Shown one piece after another: positions 25,666-34,306 of a stretch of DNA of 64,000 bases. Position numbers and translations under genes: made by a program. The notes beneath the pieces were generated by a model, which ran no database searches, was not told the DNA's origin, and worked only from the letters and a program-made list of their open reading frames with translations. Position 1 is the first letter of the stretch, and each line of letters opens with the position of its first letter. The stretch is from an uncultured Collinsella sp. (GTDB lineage: Bacteria > Actinomycetota > Coriobacteriia > Coriobacteriales > Coriobacteriaceae), in assembly GCA_902495525.1 (NCBI GenBank), contig CABUXL010000002.1:25639-89638 (forward strand), read 5' to 3'.

Positions 25666-26962
25666 CCTCGTCAGCCGCCTCGCCGCATCTGAGTCCGCAT
25701 CGTCCACCATCCTCGCCAAGGATCGAACGCTTTCCTGCGACACCCGCCAAACGGGACTCAACAACAATGCACTTGTGATCGGCCCCTCGGGAGCCGGCAA
25801 GACCCGAAACGTCCTCAAGCCCAACCTGCTGCAAATGAACGCAAGCTACATCGTGCTCGACACCAAAGGCACGCTCTGTCGCGAAGTGGGACCCGTGCTG
25901 GCAGCCCACGGTTACCGCGTGCAACGTCTCAACTTCGCCGACCTCAACACCGTCCCGGCCCTTGCGCCCGGCATCGAGCGCTGCGGCTACAACCCCCTGA
26001 AGCACATTCGCCGCAAGGCGGACGGCAGGCCCAACCAGCAGGACATTCTCTCGGTGGCAAAGGCCATCTGCCCCATCGAGGACAACAACCAACCCTTTTG
26101 GGATCATGCGGCGGCAAACCTGCTGTCGTGTCTTATCGCCTACGTCACCGAACAGCTACCCGCCGACGAGCAGACGATCAGCTCGGTCATCAAGCTGATC
26201 GAGCACCTGCAGGACGGTGCCACGGGTCGATTGCTTGACGACCTGATCACGACCGACCCCCAAAGCTATGCCCTCTCGCTATGGCGGCGCTACGCCATTA
26301 CGCAAAATGCCGAGCGCATGCACGCGAGCATCGTCGGCATCCTTGCCGAAAAGGTCATGTGTCTGGGATTCGACGGTGCGGCACAGCTCTATCGTGAGTG
26401 CCATCAGGTGGACTTCGCTTCCATGGGACACACCCCCTGCGCCCTGTTTGTAACCGTGAGCGATATCGACCGCAATCTCGATCCGCTGACCGGCCTCTTT
26501 ATTACGCAGGCGTTTATGGGCCTCATTCGCGAGGCCGATAGGCAGCCCGACGGCAGCCTGCCCGTGCCCGTGCGCTTTATGCTCGATGACTTCGCAAATC
26601 TGCAGATCCCCCAGATCGACAACGTGCTCTCGATTATCCGAAGCCGCAACATCTGGGCAACGCTGCTGCTGCAGTCGACCAACCAGCTCGATGCGCTCTA
26701 TGGCGAGGCACGCGCACGCTCTATCATGGGCAACTGCGACACGCATCTGGTGCTGGCGTTCCAGGATCCCGAGAGTGCCCGGGTGTTTTCCGACCGCGCC
26801 GACGCGCTGCCCAGCACGCTCATGGCGACGCCGATTGATCGCTCGTGGCTCTTTGTACGCGGTCGCACTCCCGAACAGGTCGAGCGCTTTAGGCTCGAAG
26901 ACCATCCGTTCTACGGGGAGCTGCCCGAGGCGCAGCGAGGCCATGCGGAGGCCGAGATCTAG
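25658..26962 (+). CDS. VirD4/TraG-like ATPase (type IV coupling protein family), no membrane anchor
   Basis: Starting at 25658 inside the ClpP-like stop (ATGTCTAA), the product is 434 residues. It has Walker A GPSGAGKTRNVLKPNLLQM, Walker B FMLDDFANLQIP (family norm is DEFAN), and the late motifs LLLQSTNQLDALYGE and IMGNCDTHLVLAFQDPESA. These are typical of T4SS coupling proteins of Gram-positive conjugative elements. The two N-terminal membrane helices of such proteins are absent and no relaxase or other transfer genes are nearby, so conjugation is unlikely. It forms an operon with the ClpP-like gene. Confidence 0.85.
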   Translation: MSNLVSRLAASESASSTILAKDRTLSCDTRQTGLNNNALVIGPSGAGKTRNVLKPNLLQMNASYIVLDTKGTLCREVGPVLAAHGYRVQRLNFADLNTVPALAPGIERCGYNPLKHIRRKADGRPNQQDILSVAKAICPIEDNNQPFWDHAAANLLSCLIAYVTEQLPADEQTISSVIKLIEHLQDGATGRLLDDLITTDPQSYALSLWRRYAITQNAERMHASIVGILAEKVMCLGFDGAAQLYRECHQVDFASMGHTPCALFVTVSDIDRNLDPLTGLFITQAFMGLIREADRQPDGSLPVPVRFMLDDFANLQIPQIDNVLSIIRSRNIWATLLLQSTNQLDALYGEARARSIMGNCDTHLVLAFQDPESARVFSDRADALPSTLMATPIDRSWLFVRGRTPEQVERFRLEDHPFYGELPEAQRGHAEAEI

Positions 26963-27037
26963 GCGCAGGGTTCTCGCAGCGCGCGTCGCCCCGGCGATGT
27001 TCCACAAAGGCCGTGCGCCCCGGGACCACGGCAAAGC

Positions 27038-27073
27038 AAAGGGGCCCGTATCCTATCGGATACGGGCCCCTGA
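27038..27073. terminator. bidirectional terminator between the TraG-like gene and pgi
   Basis: AGGGGCCCGTATCC and GGATACGGGCCCCT form a perfect 14-bp stem with a 4-nt loop between convergent genes. Confidence 0.85.
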
Positions 27074-27103
27074 CTATAAGGCGCGATGCGTTAACAGCAG
27101 CGA

Positions 27104-28798
27104 CTACTTGCGGTGAGCGCGGTAGAACTCGATGAGCGCCTGGGTCGAAGCGTCCTGCTCGGCCTTGGCGGCGTCGTCGTGGAAGGCCGGGGTAATCTGC
27201 TTGGCAAGCTGCTTGCCCAGCTCGACGCCCCACTGGTCGTAGGAGTCGATGCCCCAGACCGTGCCCTCGACAAACGTGATGTGCTCGTACAGGGCGATGA
27301 GCTCGCCGAGTGCGAACGGGGTCAGCGTGTCGCCGAAGATCGAGGTCGTCGGGCGGTTGCCCTCAAAGCAGCGGGCCGGGACGATCTGCTCGGGCGTGCC
27401 CTCGGCGCGCACCTCATCGGCCGTCTTACCAAAGGCGAGCGCCTTGGTCTGGGCCAGGAAGTTGCCCAGGAACAGCTCGTGGACATCCTGGCCGCTGTCG
27501 GTTGCGGGGTTGGCAGTGTTGGCGAAAGCGATAAAGTCGGCCGGGACCACCACGGTGCCCTGATGCAACAGCTGGTAGAAGGCGTGCTGACCGTTAGTGC
27601 CGGGCTCGCCCCAGAAGATCTCACCGGTGTCGGAGGTCACGGCGCTGCCGTCCCAGCGGACGCGCTTGCCGTTGGACTCCATGGTGAGCTGCTGCAGGTA
27701 GGCCGGGAAACGGTGCAGGTACTGGCAGTACGGCAGTACGGCGTGGCTCTTGGAACCGAAGAAGTTGACGTACCAGACGTTGAGCAGGCCCATCAGCGCG
27801 ACGGCGTTGTTCTCGAGCGGGGTATTGCAGAAGTACTCGTCGATGGCGTGGAAGCCCTCGAGGAACTGCTGGAAGCGCTCGGGGCCGAGCACGACGATCA
27901 GCGACAGGCCCACGGCGGAGTCGACGGAATAGCGGCCGCCGACCCAGTTCCAGAAACCGAAGGCGTTGGCGGGGTCGATACCGAAGGCCTCGACCTTCTC
28001 GAGTGCGGTGGAGACGGCGACGAAGTGCTTTGCCACGGCCTCGGCGTTCTGCTCATCGGAGCCGTCGATGGCGCCCTGGGCCTTGAGCTGCTCGAGCATC
28101 CAGGTCTTGACCTCGCGGGCGTTGGTGAGGGTCTCGAGCGTGGTGAAGGTCTTGGAGACGATGATCACGAGCGTGGTCTCGGGATCCAGGCCCTTAAGCT
28201 TCTCGGCCTGGTCGTTGGGGTCGATGTTGGAGATATAGCGGCAGTCGATACCGGCGTCAGCATAGGGACGCAGAGCCTCGTAAGCCATGACCGGGCCCAG
28301 GTCAGAGCCGCCGATGCCGATGGACACCAGGTGCTCGATCTTCCTGCCGGTAACGCCCTTCCACTCACCGGAGCGCACGCGCTCGGCGAAGGCATACATG
28401 CGGTCGAGGACCTCGTGCACGTCGGCGACGACGTCCTGGCCGTCGACAATGAGCTGGCCCTTCTCGCTTGCCGGGCGACGAAGCGCGGTGTGCAGGACGG
28501 CGCGGTCCTCGGTGGTGTTAATGTGCTCGCCGGAGAACATGGCGTCGCGGCGCTCCTCGAGCTTCACCTCGCGGGCAAGATCGCACAGCAGCTTGACGGT
28601 CTCATCAGTCACCAGGTTCTTGGACAGGTCGAAGTGCAGGTCACCGGCGTCAAAGCTCAGCTTGTTCACGCGGTCGGCGTCAGTGGCGAACCAGGCCTTG
28701 AGGTCGATGCCCTCGGCCTCGAGTTTCTCCTGATGGGCCTCGAGCGCCTTCCAAGCGGCAGTCGACGTAGCATCGATAGGTGCGGCAACAGTTGCCAT
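27104..28798 (-). CDS. pgi: glucose-6-phosphate isomerase
   Basis: The ATG at 28798 follows GAGGAGGA and gives 564 residues. [83 protein letters not shown] and the C-terminal [13 protein letters not shown] are the family signatures, including the PGI-1 and PGI-2 patterns. It interconverts glucose 6-phosphate and fructose 6-phosphate in glycolysis. Length matches the long bacterial form. It is monocistronic; glucose 6-phosphate from the frl operon would enter here. Confidence 0.97.
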   Translation of the reverse strand: MATVAAPIDATSTAAWKALEAHQEKLEAEGIDLKAWFATDADRVNKLSFDAGDLHFDLSKNLVTDETVKLLCDLAREVKLEERRDAMFSGEHINTTEDRAVLHTALRRPASEKGQLIVDGQDVVADVHEVLDRMYAFAERVRSGEWKGVTGRKIEHLVSIGIGGSDLGPVMAYEALRPYADAGIDCRYISNIDPNDQAEKLKGLDPETTLVIIVSKTFTTLETLTNAREVKTWMLEQLKAQGAIDGSDEQNAEAVAKHFVAVSTALEKVEAFGIDPANAFGFWNWVGGRYSVDSAVGLSLIVVLGPERFQQFLEGFHAIDEYFCNTPLENNAVALMGLLNVWYVNFFGSKSHAVLPYCQYLHRFPAYLQQLTMESNGKRVRWDGSAVTSDTGEIFWGEPGTNGQHAFYQLLHQGTVVVPADFIAFANTANPATDSGQDVHELFLGNFLAQTKALAFGKTADEVRAEGTPEQIVPARCFEGNRPTTSIFGDTLTPFALGELIALYEHITFVEGTVWGIDSYDQWGVELGKQLAKQITPAFHDDAAKAEQDASTQALIEFYRAHRK

Positions 28799-28923
28799 AG
28801 AGTCCTCCTCAGCATACGGGCGCACGCCTCCATGCACCCGGACATTCAGATGGCACTATTCTAGCGCAGGTCAAGACTACAATCAGCGAGCGTTGCCAAT
28901 CGGCCCCCAAACGGCAACCGACC

Positions 28924-28987
28924 AAAAAGGGACAGGCTTATTTTGGCAGGTCAAACGCTTTACCAACCAAAAATAATCCGTCCCTTT
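28924..28987 (-). terminator. imperfect long hairpin with GGGACAGG motif, probable terminator
   Basis: The arm at 28926-28946 (starting AAAGGGACAGG) pairs imperfectly with 28967-28987 (ending GTCCCTTT). It lies 11 bp after the stop at 28998 on the minus strand and ends in CCCTTTTTGG there. The motif CAAAAAGGGACAGG recurs at 29657. Confidence 0.5.
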
Positions 28988-28997
28988 ATGGCACATA

Positions 28998-29573
28998 TTA
29001 GGCCGCGGCGCAGACGCTACCGAGCAACTCACGCAGAGGAGACCCGATGCCCTTCAGAAGTTCGGGCGCGATAATGGCAAAAACGGGAGCCTCGCCGGCG
29101 CCCACGACAGCAGGCACCTTGCCCTCCGAGACAATGCATCCATAAGGCACAAAGCCGTCTTCGCCGGCATCGAGCGCCGCCATGCGACGCGCGAGCTCGC
29201 GCGCAAAGCCTGCAGTATCGGCATCGCCAATCGCCAGGACAAAGTCCACGCCCTCGTCGGTCGCCAGGGCCACGGCTTCGTCGATCAGCTCGTCTCCCCC
29301 GTCGCCCTCAACCGAGCCGCAGCGAAAAAGCACGCGCTCGAGCAGAGCTCGATCAAGCGAGCCGAGCGCCGCCGAGACAAGCTCGTCGCGCGCATGCTTG
29401 TCGCCTCCCAGCACGACCAGTGCCTTGGTGCCGCCATAGTGGGCAACCAATCGCCCGCACCAGCGAGCCACATCCCCATCCGCAACCAAGCGCGTCGGCA
29501 TACCAAACCCATAATTGACCATCTTTCCCACAACCCTTCCGTGCGTATAGGCGGTATCGATCGTTAGGCTCAT
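28998..29573 (-). CDS. truncated iron-alcohol-dehydrogenase-like protein (nucleotide domain only)
   Basis: The 191-residue product includes MVNYGFGMPTRLVADGDVAR, KALVVLGGDKHARDELVSAA and FVLAIGDADTAGFARELARR, the order found in the N-terminal dinucleotide domain of butanol dehydrogenase-type iron alcohol dehydrogenases. The normal GGGSxxD motif is weak (AIGDADT) and the C-terminal metal-binding helical domain is missing. It could be a degraded enzyme or a small nucleotide-binding protein. The start at 29573 lacks a strong ribosome site; 29522 is the alternative. Confidence 0.55.
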   Translation of the reverse strand: MSLTIDTAYTHGRVVGKMVNYGFGMPTRLVADGDVARWCGRLVAHYGGTKALVVLGGDKHARDELVSAALGSLDRALLERVLFRCGSVEGDGGDELIDEAVALATDEGVDFVLAIGDADTAGFARELARRMAALDAGEDGFVPYGCIVSEGKVPAVVGAGEAPVFAIIAPELLKGIGSPLRELLGSVCAAA

Positions 29574-29700
29574 GCTACGAAGCGAGCTTTTCCGAGCTGT
29601 TTCGCGCTCTTTAGGGCTGCGTTAAAAACCCGATGCAGCCGCACGACCATACCCGCCAAAAAGGGACAGGTTTTGACGGTGTCCAGTCGAGCGGGTATTA

Positions 29701-29733
29701 TCGAACAGGTATTCGATAAGAACATGTGTTTGA
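29701..29733 (+). promoter_or_regulatory. tandem LexA (SOS) boxes
   Basis: TCGAACAGGTATTCGA (29701-29716) matches the actinobacterial/Gram-positive consensus TCGAAC-4-GTTCGA at all but one defined position. A weaker second box, AAGAACATGTGTTTGA, overlaps 29718-29733. They sit directly upstream of the Y-family polymerase start at 29745. Confidence 0.65.
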
Positions 29734-29744
29734 TGGGAGGACGC

Positions 29745-31250
29745 GTGGCGCACGAGCAGCACACCTATATCTGCATCGACCTCAAGACGTTTTATGCCAG
29801 CGTCGAGTGCGTGGACCGCGGGCTCGATCCACTCACCACCAACCTGGTCGTTGCCGACAAATCACGCGGACGCACGACCATCTGCCTCGCCATCACACAG
29901 GCCATGAAGGACCTCGGGATACACAATCGCTGCCGTCTGTTCGAAATTCCCGATGGCATCGACTACATCACGGCCGTACCGCGCATGCAGCATTACATGG
30001 AGGTGTCGGCGAAAATCTACGGTATCTATCTGGAATACGTCAGCCCCCAGGACGTGCACGTCTACTCCATCGATGAGTGCTTTATCGACGTGACGCCCTA
30101 TCTGGACCTCTATCACACCGATGCGGAAGGGTTCGCCTGCACGCTGCGCGACGAGGTCCTCGCGCGCACCGGCATCACGGCGACGGTCGGCATCGGCCCC
30201 AACCTATTCCAGGCCAAGGTAGCGCTCGACATTACCGCCAAGCACGTACCCAGCCGCATCGGCATACTCGACGACGAGGCCTTTCGCAAGGAGATCTGGC
30301 CCCATCGTCCCATCACCGATATCTGGGGCATCGGTCCCGGCGTGGCAGCCCGCCTCGAGAAATACGGCGTCTACGATCTGATGGGCGTCGCGGCGCTCGA
30401 CGAAAACCTGCTTTACGACGAGCTCGGCGTCAATGCCGAATATCTCATCGACCATGCCTTCGGGCGCGAGCCGACAACCATCGCCGACATCCAAGCCTAT
30501 CGCCCGCAAGCAACTTCGACCACCACAGGACAGGTGCTCTCGAAGGGTTATGCCTACGAACAGGCCTATACCGTCTTGCGCGAGATGGTCGATGCCGCCG
30601 TGCTGGATTTGATCGACAAGCACGTGGTGTGCGACAGCATCTCGCTCTTTGTGGGCTATGCAAGCGAGCGCGCCGACATCCGCAGGCTTGATGCCAGCGG
30701 CACTGCACAATATGTGGACGGATGCGGACACCTGCGCTCGAGTACGTCGAGCATCGAACCCACCGCAACCGCCGGCCCCGAGCTCGCACCCCGTGCGCCC
30801 AAGCCCGTCCAGCGCGATGACGAACGGCGTCGTCTGGTACGTGAGGCGCAGGCAATCGATGGCATCTTCGTGGGAGAGCATGGCGGCAAACCGCGCGGTG
30901 GCTATGCCGCACTCTTTGCGCACTCCAACGCCTCGCGCAAGCTGCCCGAGCGCACCAATTCGTTTAAGAAGATCATGGGATATTTCGATGAGCTCTGGGC
31001 ACAGACCGTCGATCCCAAACGACCGGTCAAGCGCATCAATCTGGGATTTGGCAACCTCATGCCCGAGGAATTTGCCACCATCGATCTGTTCAGCGATATC
31101 GAGGCCGATGAGCGCGAGCGCGACCTAGCGCGCGCCGTCCTGGCCGTGAAAGGCAAGTACGGCAAGAACGCGCTCGTCAAGGGATTAAGCTTTACCGCTG
31201 GCGCCACCGCGCGCGAACGCAACGATCAGGTAGGAGGACATCGTGCCTAA
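29745..31250 (+). CDS. Y-family DNA polymerase (UmuC/ImuB-type)
   Basis: The GTG at 29745 has GGGAGG 5 nt upstream; ATGs at 29724 and 29732 are in frame but poorly placed. The 501-residue protein has the catalytic motifs DLKTFYASVEC and VHVYSIDECFIDVTPYLD, the motif ITATVGIGPNLFQAKVALDI, and a helix-hairpin-helix block TDIWGIGPGVAARLEKYGVY. C-terminal to the little finger it carries an insert (residues about 320-400) with low-complexity sequence. It performs translesion synthesis. LexA boxes upstream and an overlapping YolD-like gene downstream indicate an SOS operon. Confidence 0.9.
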   Translation: MAHEQHTYICIDLKTFYASVECVDRGLDPLTTNLVVADKSRGRTTICLAITQAMKDLGIHNRCRLFEIPDGIDYITAVPRMQHYMEVSAKIYGIYLEYVSPQDVHVYSIDECFIDVTPYLDLYHTDAEGFACTLRDEVLARTGITATVGIGPNLFQAKVALDITAKHVPSRIGILDDEAFRKEIWPHRPITDIWGIGPGVAARLEKYGVYDLMGVAALDENLLYDELGVNAEYLIDHAFGREPTTIADIQAYRPQATSTTTGQVLSKGYAYEQAYTVLREMVDAAVLDLIDKHVVCDSISLFVGYASERADIRRLDASGTAQYVDGCGHLRSSTSSIEPTATAGPELAPRAPKPVQRDDERRRLVREAQAIDGIFVGEHGGKPRGGYAALFAHSNASRKLPERTNSFKKIMGYFDELWAQTVDPKRPVKRINLGFGNLMPEEFATIDLFSDIEADERERDLARAVLAVKGKYGKNALVKGLSFTAGATARERNDQVGGHRA

Positions 31251-31668
31251 GTCCCAACAACAGCCGATGCGGCCACCGACACCTTTTGAACGCCTAGCGG
31301 ACCCCGAGGGAAGACGTCGTTCCGCCGACCCAAAGCTCACCGCCAACGGCACCGTCCGTGCCGGCCGTGCCGCGCAGTTTATGCCCTTTGCCGCCCTCAC
31401 GGGATACTACGAGCTCGTGCGTAAACAAGAGATCACCGCCGAGCCAAAATGCGAACTCACAGAAGAAAAAGCCCTCGAGCTTTCGCAAAAGCTCGAGGGC
31501 CTCAAACGCGGCGACTTGGTGCGCGTCACCTATTACGATGCGTACGGCTATCGCACTCGCACGGGCATCCTTGATGAGGTGCTCCCTGCGTTCAAGCTAC
31601 TCAAACTCAGGGATATCGCCATCGACTTCGACGACATCCAGGACATCGAGCTACGCGGACGAGCCTAG
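31243..31668 (+). CDS. YolD-like protein
   Basis: Translation starts at a GTG at 31243, overlapping the polymerase stop by 8 bp, with AGGAGG before it. The 141-residue product has a conserved N-terminal block GRAAQFMPFAALTGYYELV and C-terminal strands GDLVRVTYYDAYGYRTRTGI and LKLRDIAIDFDDIQDIEL. YolD-like proteins accompany UmuC-type polymerases in many Gram-positive bacteria and are thought to act with them. The overlap implies coupled translation and SOS control. Confidence 0.85.
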   Translation: MPKSQQQPMRPPTPFERLADPEGRRRSADPKLTANGTVRAGRAAQFMPFAALTGYYELVRKQEITAEPKCELTEEKALELSQKLEGLKRGDLVRVTYYDAYGYRTRTGILDEVLPAFKLLKLRDIAIDFDDIQDIELRGRA

Positions 31669-31694
31669 ACAAGGACGCGCATCCAGAGCAACGC

Positions 31695-32078
31695 TTACAG
31701 CGTCATGACGTAGTAGCCCGCGTCTTTCACGGCCTTCTCGAGGACATCACGATCAACCGGCTGCTTGGAGCGCACGCGTGCCGTGTGGTCCGCATACGTC
31801 ACCGTTGCCCACACGCCATCCAGTGCATTGAGGGCATTGGCTACGTTCTGAGCGCAGCCGTCACAGCTCATGCCGCCGATGAGCAGCTCATCGCTATAGG
31901 GATAGTGCGATGCATCGGTATCCACCACAACAACCTTTTTGGCCTTCTTGCCGCTCGCACCATCGCTGCAGCAGCTCTTTCCGTGTGTCGAAGCGACAAT
32001 GCGACGCAGTCCAAAAAACATGCCGACGGCAATGACGGCCAACACGATGAGATTCGCAGGGTTGAGCAAGTCGCTCAT
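31695..32078 (-). CDS. membrane-anchored heavy-metal-associated (HMA) protein
   Basis: The ATG at 32078 follows AAGGGGA; the product is 127 residues. A single N-terminal helix (NLIVLAVIAVGMFFGLRRIV) is followed by a KSCCSDGASGKK segment, then an HMA domain with the metal site GGMSCDGCAQNV and the fold's closing strand AGYYVM. The N-terminal helix with a cysteine pair recalls FeoB-associated small proteins. It is predicted to bind Cu(I) or a similar soft metal at the membrane surface. No P-type ATPase is adjacent. Confidence 0.8.
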   Translation of the reverse strand: MSDLLNPANLIVLAVIAVGMFFGLRRIVASTHGKSCCSDGASGKKAKKVVVVDTDASHYPYSDELLIGGMSCDGCAQNVANALNALDGVWATVTYADHTARVRSKQPVDRDVLEKAVKDAGYYVMTL

Positions 32079-32186
32079 GCGTTCCCCTTTCAAGTAGCAC
32101 TATCTAGATACCCCCATGGGGTGTCCCCATCTTAACCCAAAATCGTGTCCGTTCGGTCAATTAGTTTCCCTCTTCAAACTTTTTTG

Positions 32187-32214
32187 TTGACCATGGCTTA
32201 CTTTCGTGTATAAG
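32187..32214 (+). promoter_or_regulatory. promoter of DUF3793-flavodoxin
   Basis: TTGACC (-35) and TATAAG (-10) lie 16 bp apart, preceded by an A/T-rich run AAACTTTTTTG, about 40 bp upstream of the GTG at 32254. Confidence 0.55.
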
Positions 32215-32253
32215 TTTTCCTAGGCTAACAACTGAGGACCCGAAAGGAGCATC

Positions 32254-32958
32254 GTGACTCGAACCATTGACATCCCAACATACCAAACGGCTGTCGTGCG
32301 CAACTGCTCCCCTACGCTCGCAGGTATCAAGCCGGCTTCGCTCTTTACCTATCCCGGCGTTTACGCCAACCAAAACGGAAAACCCGGCGCCGCCCATATC
32401 GAAGAGCGACGCTCTCGCCTGCTCGCCGTCATAGCCCAATGCAACCGCGAGCTCCAGCCACTCGGAATCCATATGAGCGTTTTGGTCTGGCGCCCCTGCG
32501 GAGCGCTCATCTATGTGTATCGCCCTGCGGACCTCATGCGATACCTCTCCGACCCCCGTGCCACGACGGCGCTAGCCGCCGAAGGTTACGATGTCCACAA
32601 CCTGCCCACATCCCTGGTGCATCTCGCCGCGCGCATCACGCTGGCAAGCAGCAATGCCGCAGAAAGCGCCTATGACGGCAGCGTCTGCGCACTCGCGCGA
32701 AATAGGCACTGCGATACGGGGTGCATATGCGAGTTCCCCCACGAAATTGGCTATTTTTTGGGCTATCCCTACGAAGATGTCCATCAGTTTATCGTCCAGC
32801 ACGGCGAAAACTATAAGGTCTTTGGCGCATGGAAGGTATACACAAACGTTGAGCAGGCGCTCACGACCTTCGATTCCTATCGCGCATGCACGCAATACCT
32901 TACCTACATCTATCAACAGGGCTGCACCCTGGGACAACTTGTCCAGGCAACCCGATAG
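32254..32958 (+). CDS. DUF3793 protein
   Basis: The GTG at 32254 has AAAGGAG upstream. The 234-residue protein contains CSPTLAGIKPASLFTY, LGIHMSVLVWRPCGALIYVY, CEFPHEIGYFLGYPYEDVHQ and YKVFGAWKVYTNVEQALTTF, the ordered signatures of DUF3793. The pattern FPHEIGxFLGYP and the pairing with a flavodoxin gene immediately downstream are typical across anaerobic Firmicutes and Actinobacteria. A role in iron or redox physiology is suspected for the family but the biochemistry is unknown. Confidence 0.85.
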   Translation: MTRTIDIPTYQTAVVRNCSPTLAGIKPASLFTYPGVYANQNGKPGAAHIEERRSRLLAVIAQCNRELQPLGIHMSVLVWRPCGALIYVYRPADLMRYLSDPRATTALAAEGYDVHNLPTSLVHLAARITLASSNAAESAYDGSVCALARNRHCDTGCICEFPHEIGYFLGYPYEDVHQFIVQHGENYKVFGAWKVYTNVEQALTTFDSYRACTQYLTYIYQQGCTLGQLVQATR

Positions 32959-33004
32959 AGCATACAAGACGCGGCCGCACGCCGCACAACCGAAAGGAAA
33001 ACAT

Positions 33005-33424
33005 ATGAGCAAGATCGCCGTCGTCTACTGGAGCGGTACAGGCAACACCGAGGCCATGGCAAACTTCGTTGCCGAGGGTGCAACCGGTGCCGGCGCCGAG
33101 GCAGAGGTCATCTCCTGCGCCGACTTCTCCGCAGACAAGGCCGCCAACTATGACGCCATTGCCTTCGGCTGCCCCGCCATGGGTTCCGAGGAGCTTGAGT
33201 ATGACGAGTTCCAGCCTATGTGGGACGAGGTCAAGGAGACCCTCGGTGACAAGAAGGTCGTCCTCTTTGGCTCTTATTCGTGGGCCGAGGGCGAATGGAT
33301 GGACAACTGGAAGGCAGACGCCGACGAGGCGGGCGTCAACGTCGTCGATTCCGTCATCTGCTACGATGCGCCCGATGATGAGGGCGAGACCGCTTGCAAG
33401 GCCCTCGGAGCCGAGCTCGCGTAA
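33005..33424 (+). CDS. flavodoxin
   Basis: The 139-residue protein begins MSKIAVVYWSGTGNTEAMAN, where SGTGNTE is the FMN-phosphate loop. The isoalloxazine-binding loops FGCPAMGSEELE and FGSYSWAEGEWMDNW follow at the expected positions. It is a short-chain flavodoxin that carries single electrons in place of ferredoxin under iron limitation. It follows DUF3793 by 46 bp with AAAGGAAA as ribosome site, in one operon. A strong bidirectional terminator lies downstream. Confidence 0.92.
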   Translation: MSKIAVVYWSGTGNTEAMANFVAEGATGAGAEAEVISCADFSADKAANYDAIAFGCPAMGSEELEYDEFQPMWDEVKETLGDKKVVLFGSYSWAEGEWMDNWKADADEAGVNVVDSVICYDAPDDEGETACKALGAELA

Positions 33425-33479
33425 CGAACCCAGGGCCTCCAAAAGAGCCTGCATCAAAGCGCATCCTCATCCCTACAAA

Positions 33480-33520
33480 AGAGCGGGGGCTGGATTCAAG
33501 TCCAGCCCCCGCTCTATTAT
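33480..33520. terminator. bidirectional terminator after flavodoxin
   Basis: GAGCGGGGGCTGGA and TCCAGCCCCCGCTC form a perfect 14-bp stem with a 6-nt loop and flanking A and T runs, between convergent genes. Confidence 0.9.
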
Positions 33521-33541
33521 AACGGCAGTTACATCAACCGG

Positions 33542-34294
33542 CTACGAGATATTGCCCAAGAACGCCTTGGTGCGCTCGCTCTTGGGGTGGTCGAAGACCT
33601 CGCTCGGCGTACCCTCTTCCACAATGACGCCGCCGTCCATAAAGACGACGCGGTCGGCGACGTCACGGGCAAAGCCCATCTCGTGCGTCACGACGATCAT
33701 GGTCATGCCATCGCGTGCCAGGTCGCGCATGACACCCAGAACGTCGCGAACCAGCTCGGGATCGAGCGCCGACGTGGCCTCGTCAAAGAGCATAACGTGA
33801 GGGTTCATCGACAGGGCGCGAGCGATGGCAACGCGCTGCTGCTGGCCGCCCGAGAGTTGGCTCGGCATAAAGTCGATACGCTCGGCAAGACCGACCTTGG
33901 TCAGCTCCTCGACGGCAATCTTCTCGGCCTCTTCCTTGCTGCGCTTGAGCACCTTCTGCTGCGCGAGCATGACGTTCTTTTTGACTGAGAGGTGCGGGAA
34001 CAAATTGAACTGCTGGAACACCATACCCAGATGCGTGCGCACCTTGTTAAGGTCGACGCCCTTGGCGCACACGTCCACACCCTCAACGACAATCGAGCCA
34101 CTCGTGGGATGCTCCAGACGGTTGATGCAGCGAAGCATCGTCGACTTGCCCGAGCCCGAAGGACCCAGGACTACGACGACCTCGCCCTTGTGCACATCCA
34201 GATCGATATCGCGCAGGACCACGTTATCGCCAAAGGCCTTCTGGAGGTTCTTGATGCTGACGACGACCTCGTTCGAGTTATTGGTTTCGCTCAT
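33542..34294 (-). CDS. polar amino acid ABC transporter ATPase (GlnQ-like)
   Basis: The 250-residue protein has Walker [21 protein letters not shown], the Q-loop [15 protein letters not shown], signature [18 protein letters not shown] and Walker [16 protein letters not shown]. The pattern [14 protein letters not shown] and the Q-loop sequence are those of the polar amino acid (GlnQ/HisP) ATPases. The start at 34294 follows AGGAGG, 12 bp after the permease stop. It energises uptake with the permease and binding protein upstream. Confidence 0.93.
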   Translation of the reverse strand: MSETNNSNEVVVSIKNLQKAFGDNVVLRDIDLDVHKGEVVVVLGPSGSGKSTMLRCINRLEHPTSGSIVVEGVDVCAKGVDLNKVRTHLGMVFQQFNLFPHLSVKKNVMLAQQKVLKRSKEEAEKIAVEELTKVGLAERIDFMPSQLSGGQQQRVAIARALSMNPHVMLFDEATSALDPELVRDVLGVMRDLARDGMTMIVVTHEMGFARDVADRVVFMDGGVIVEEGTPSEVFDHPKSERTKAFLGNIS

Positions 34295-34306
34295 GATAGG
34301 ACCTCC

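Noticed and set aside
24094..26962. integrated conjugative element
   Set aside because: Only the coupling-protein-like gene would fit; there is no relaxase, integrase, VirB4 or attachment-site repeat in the flanks.
27113..28864. 583-residue plus-strand open frame
   Set aside because: Antisense shadow of pgi without recognisable motif.
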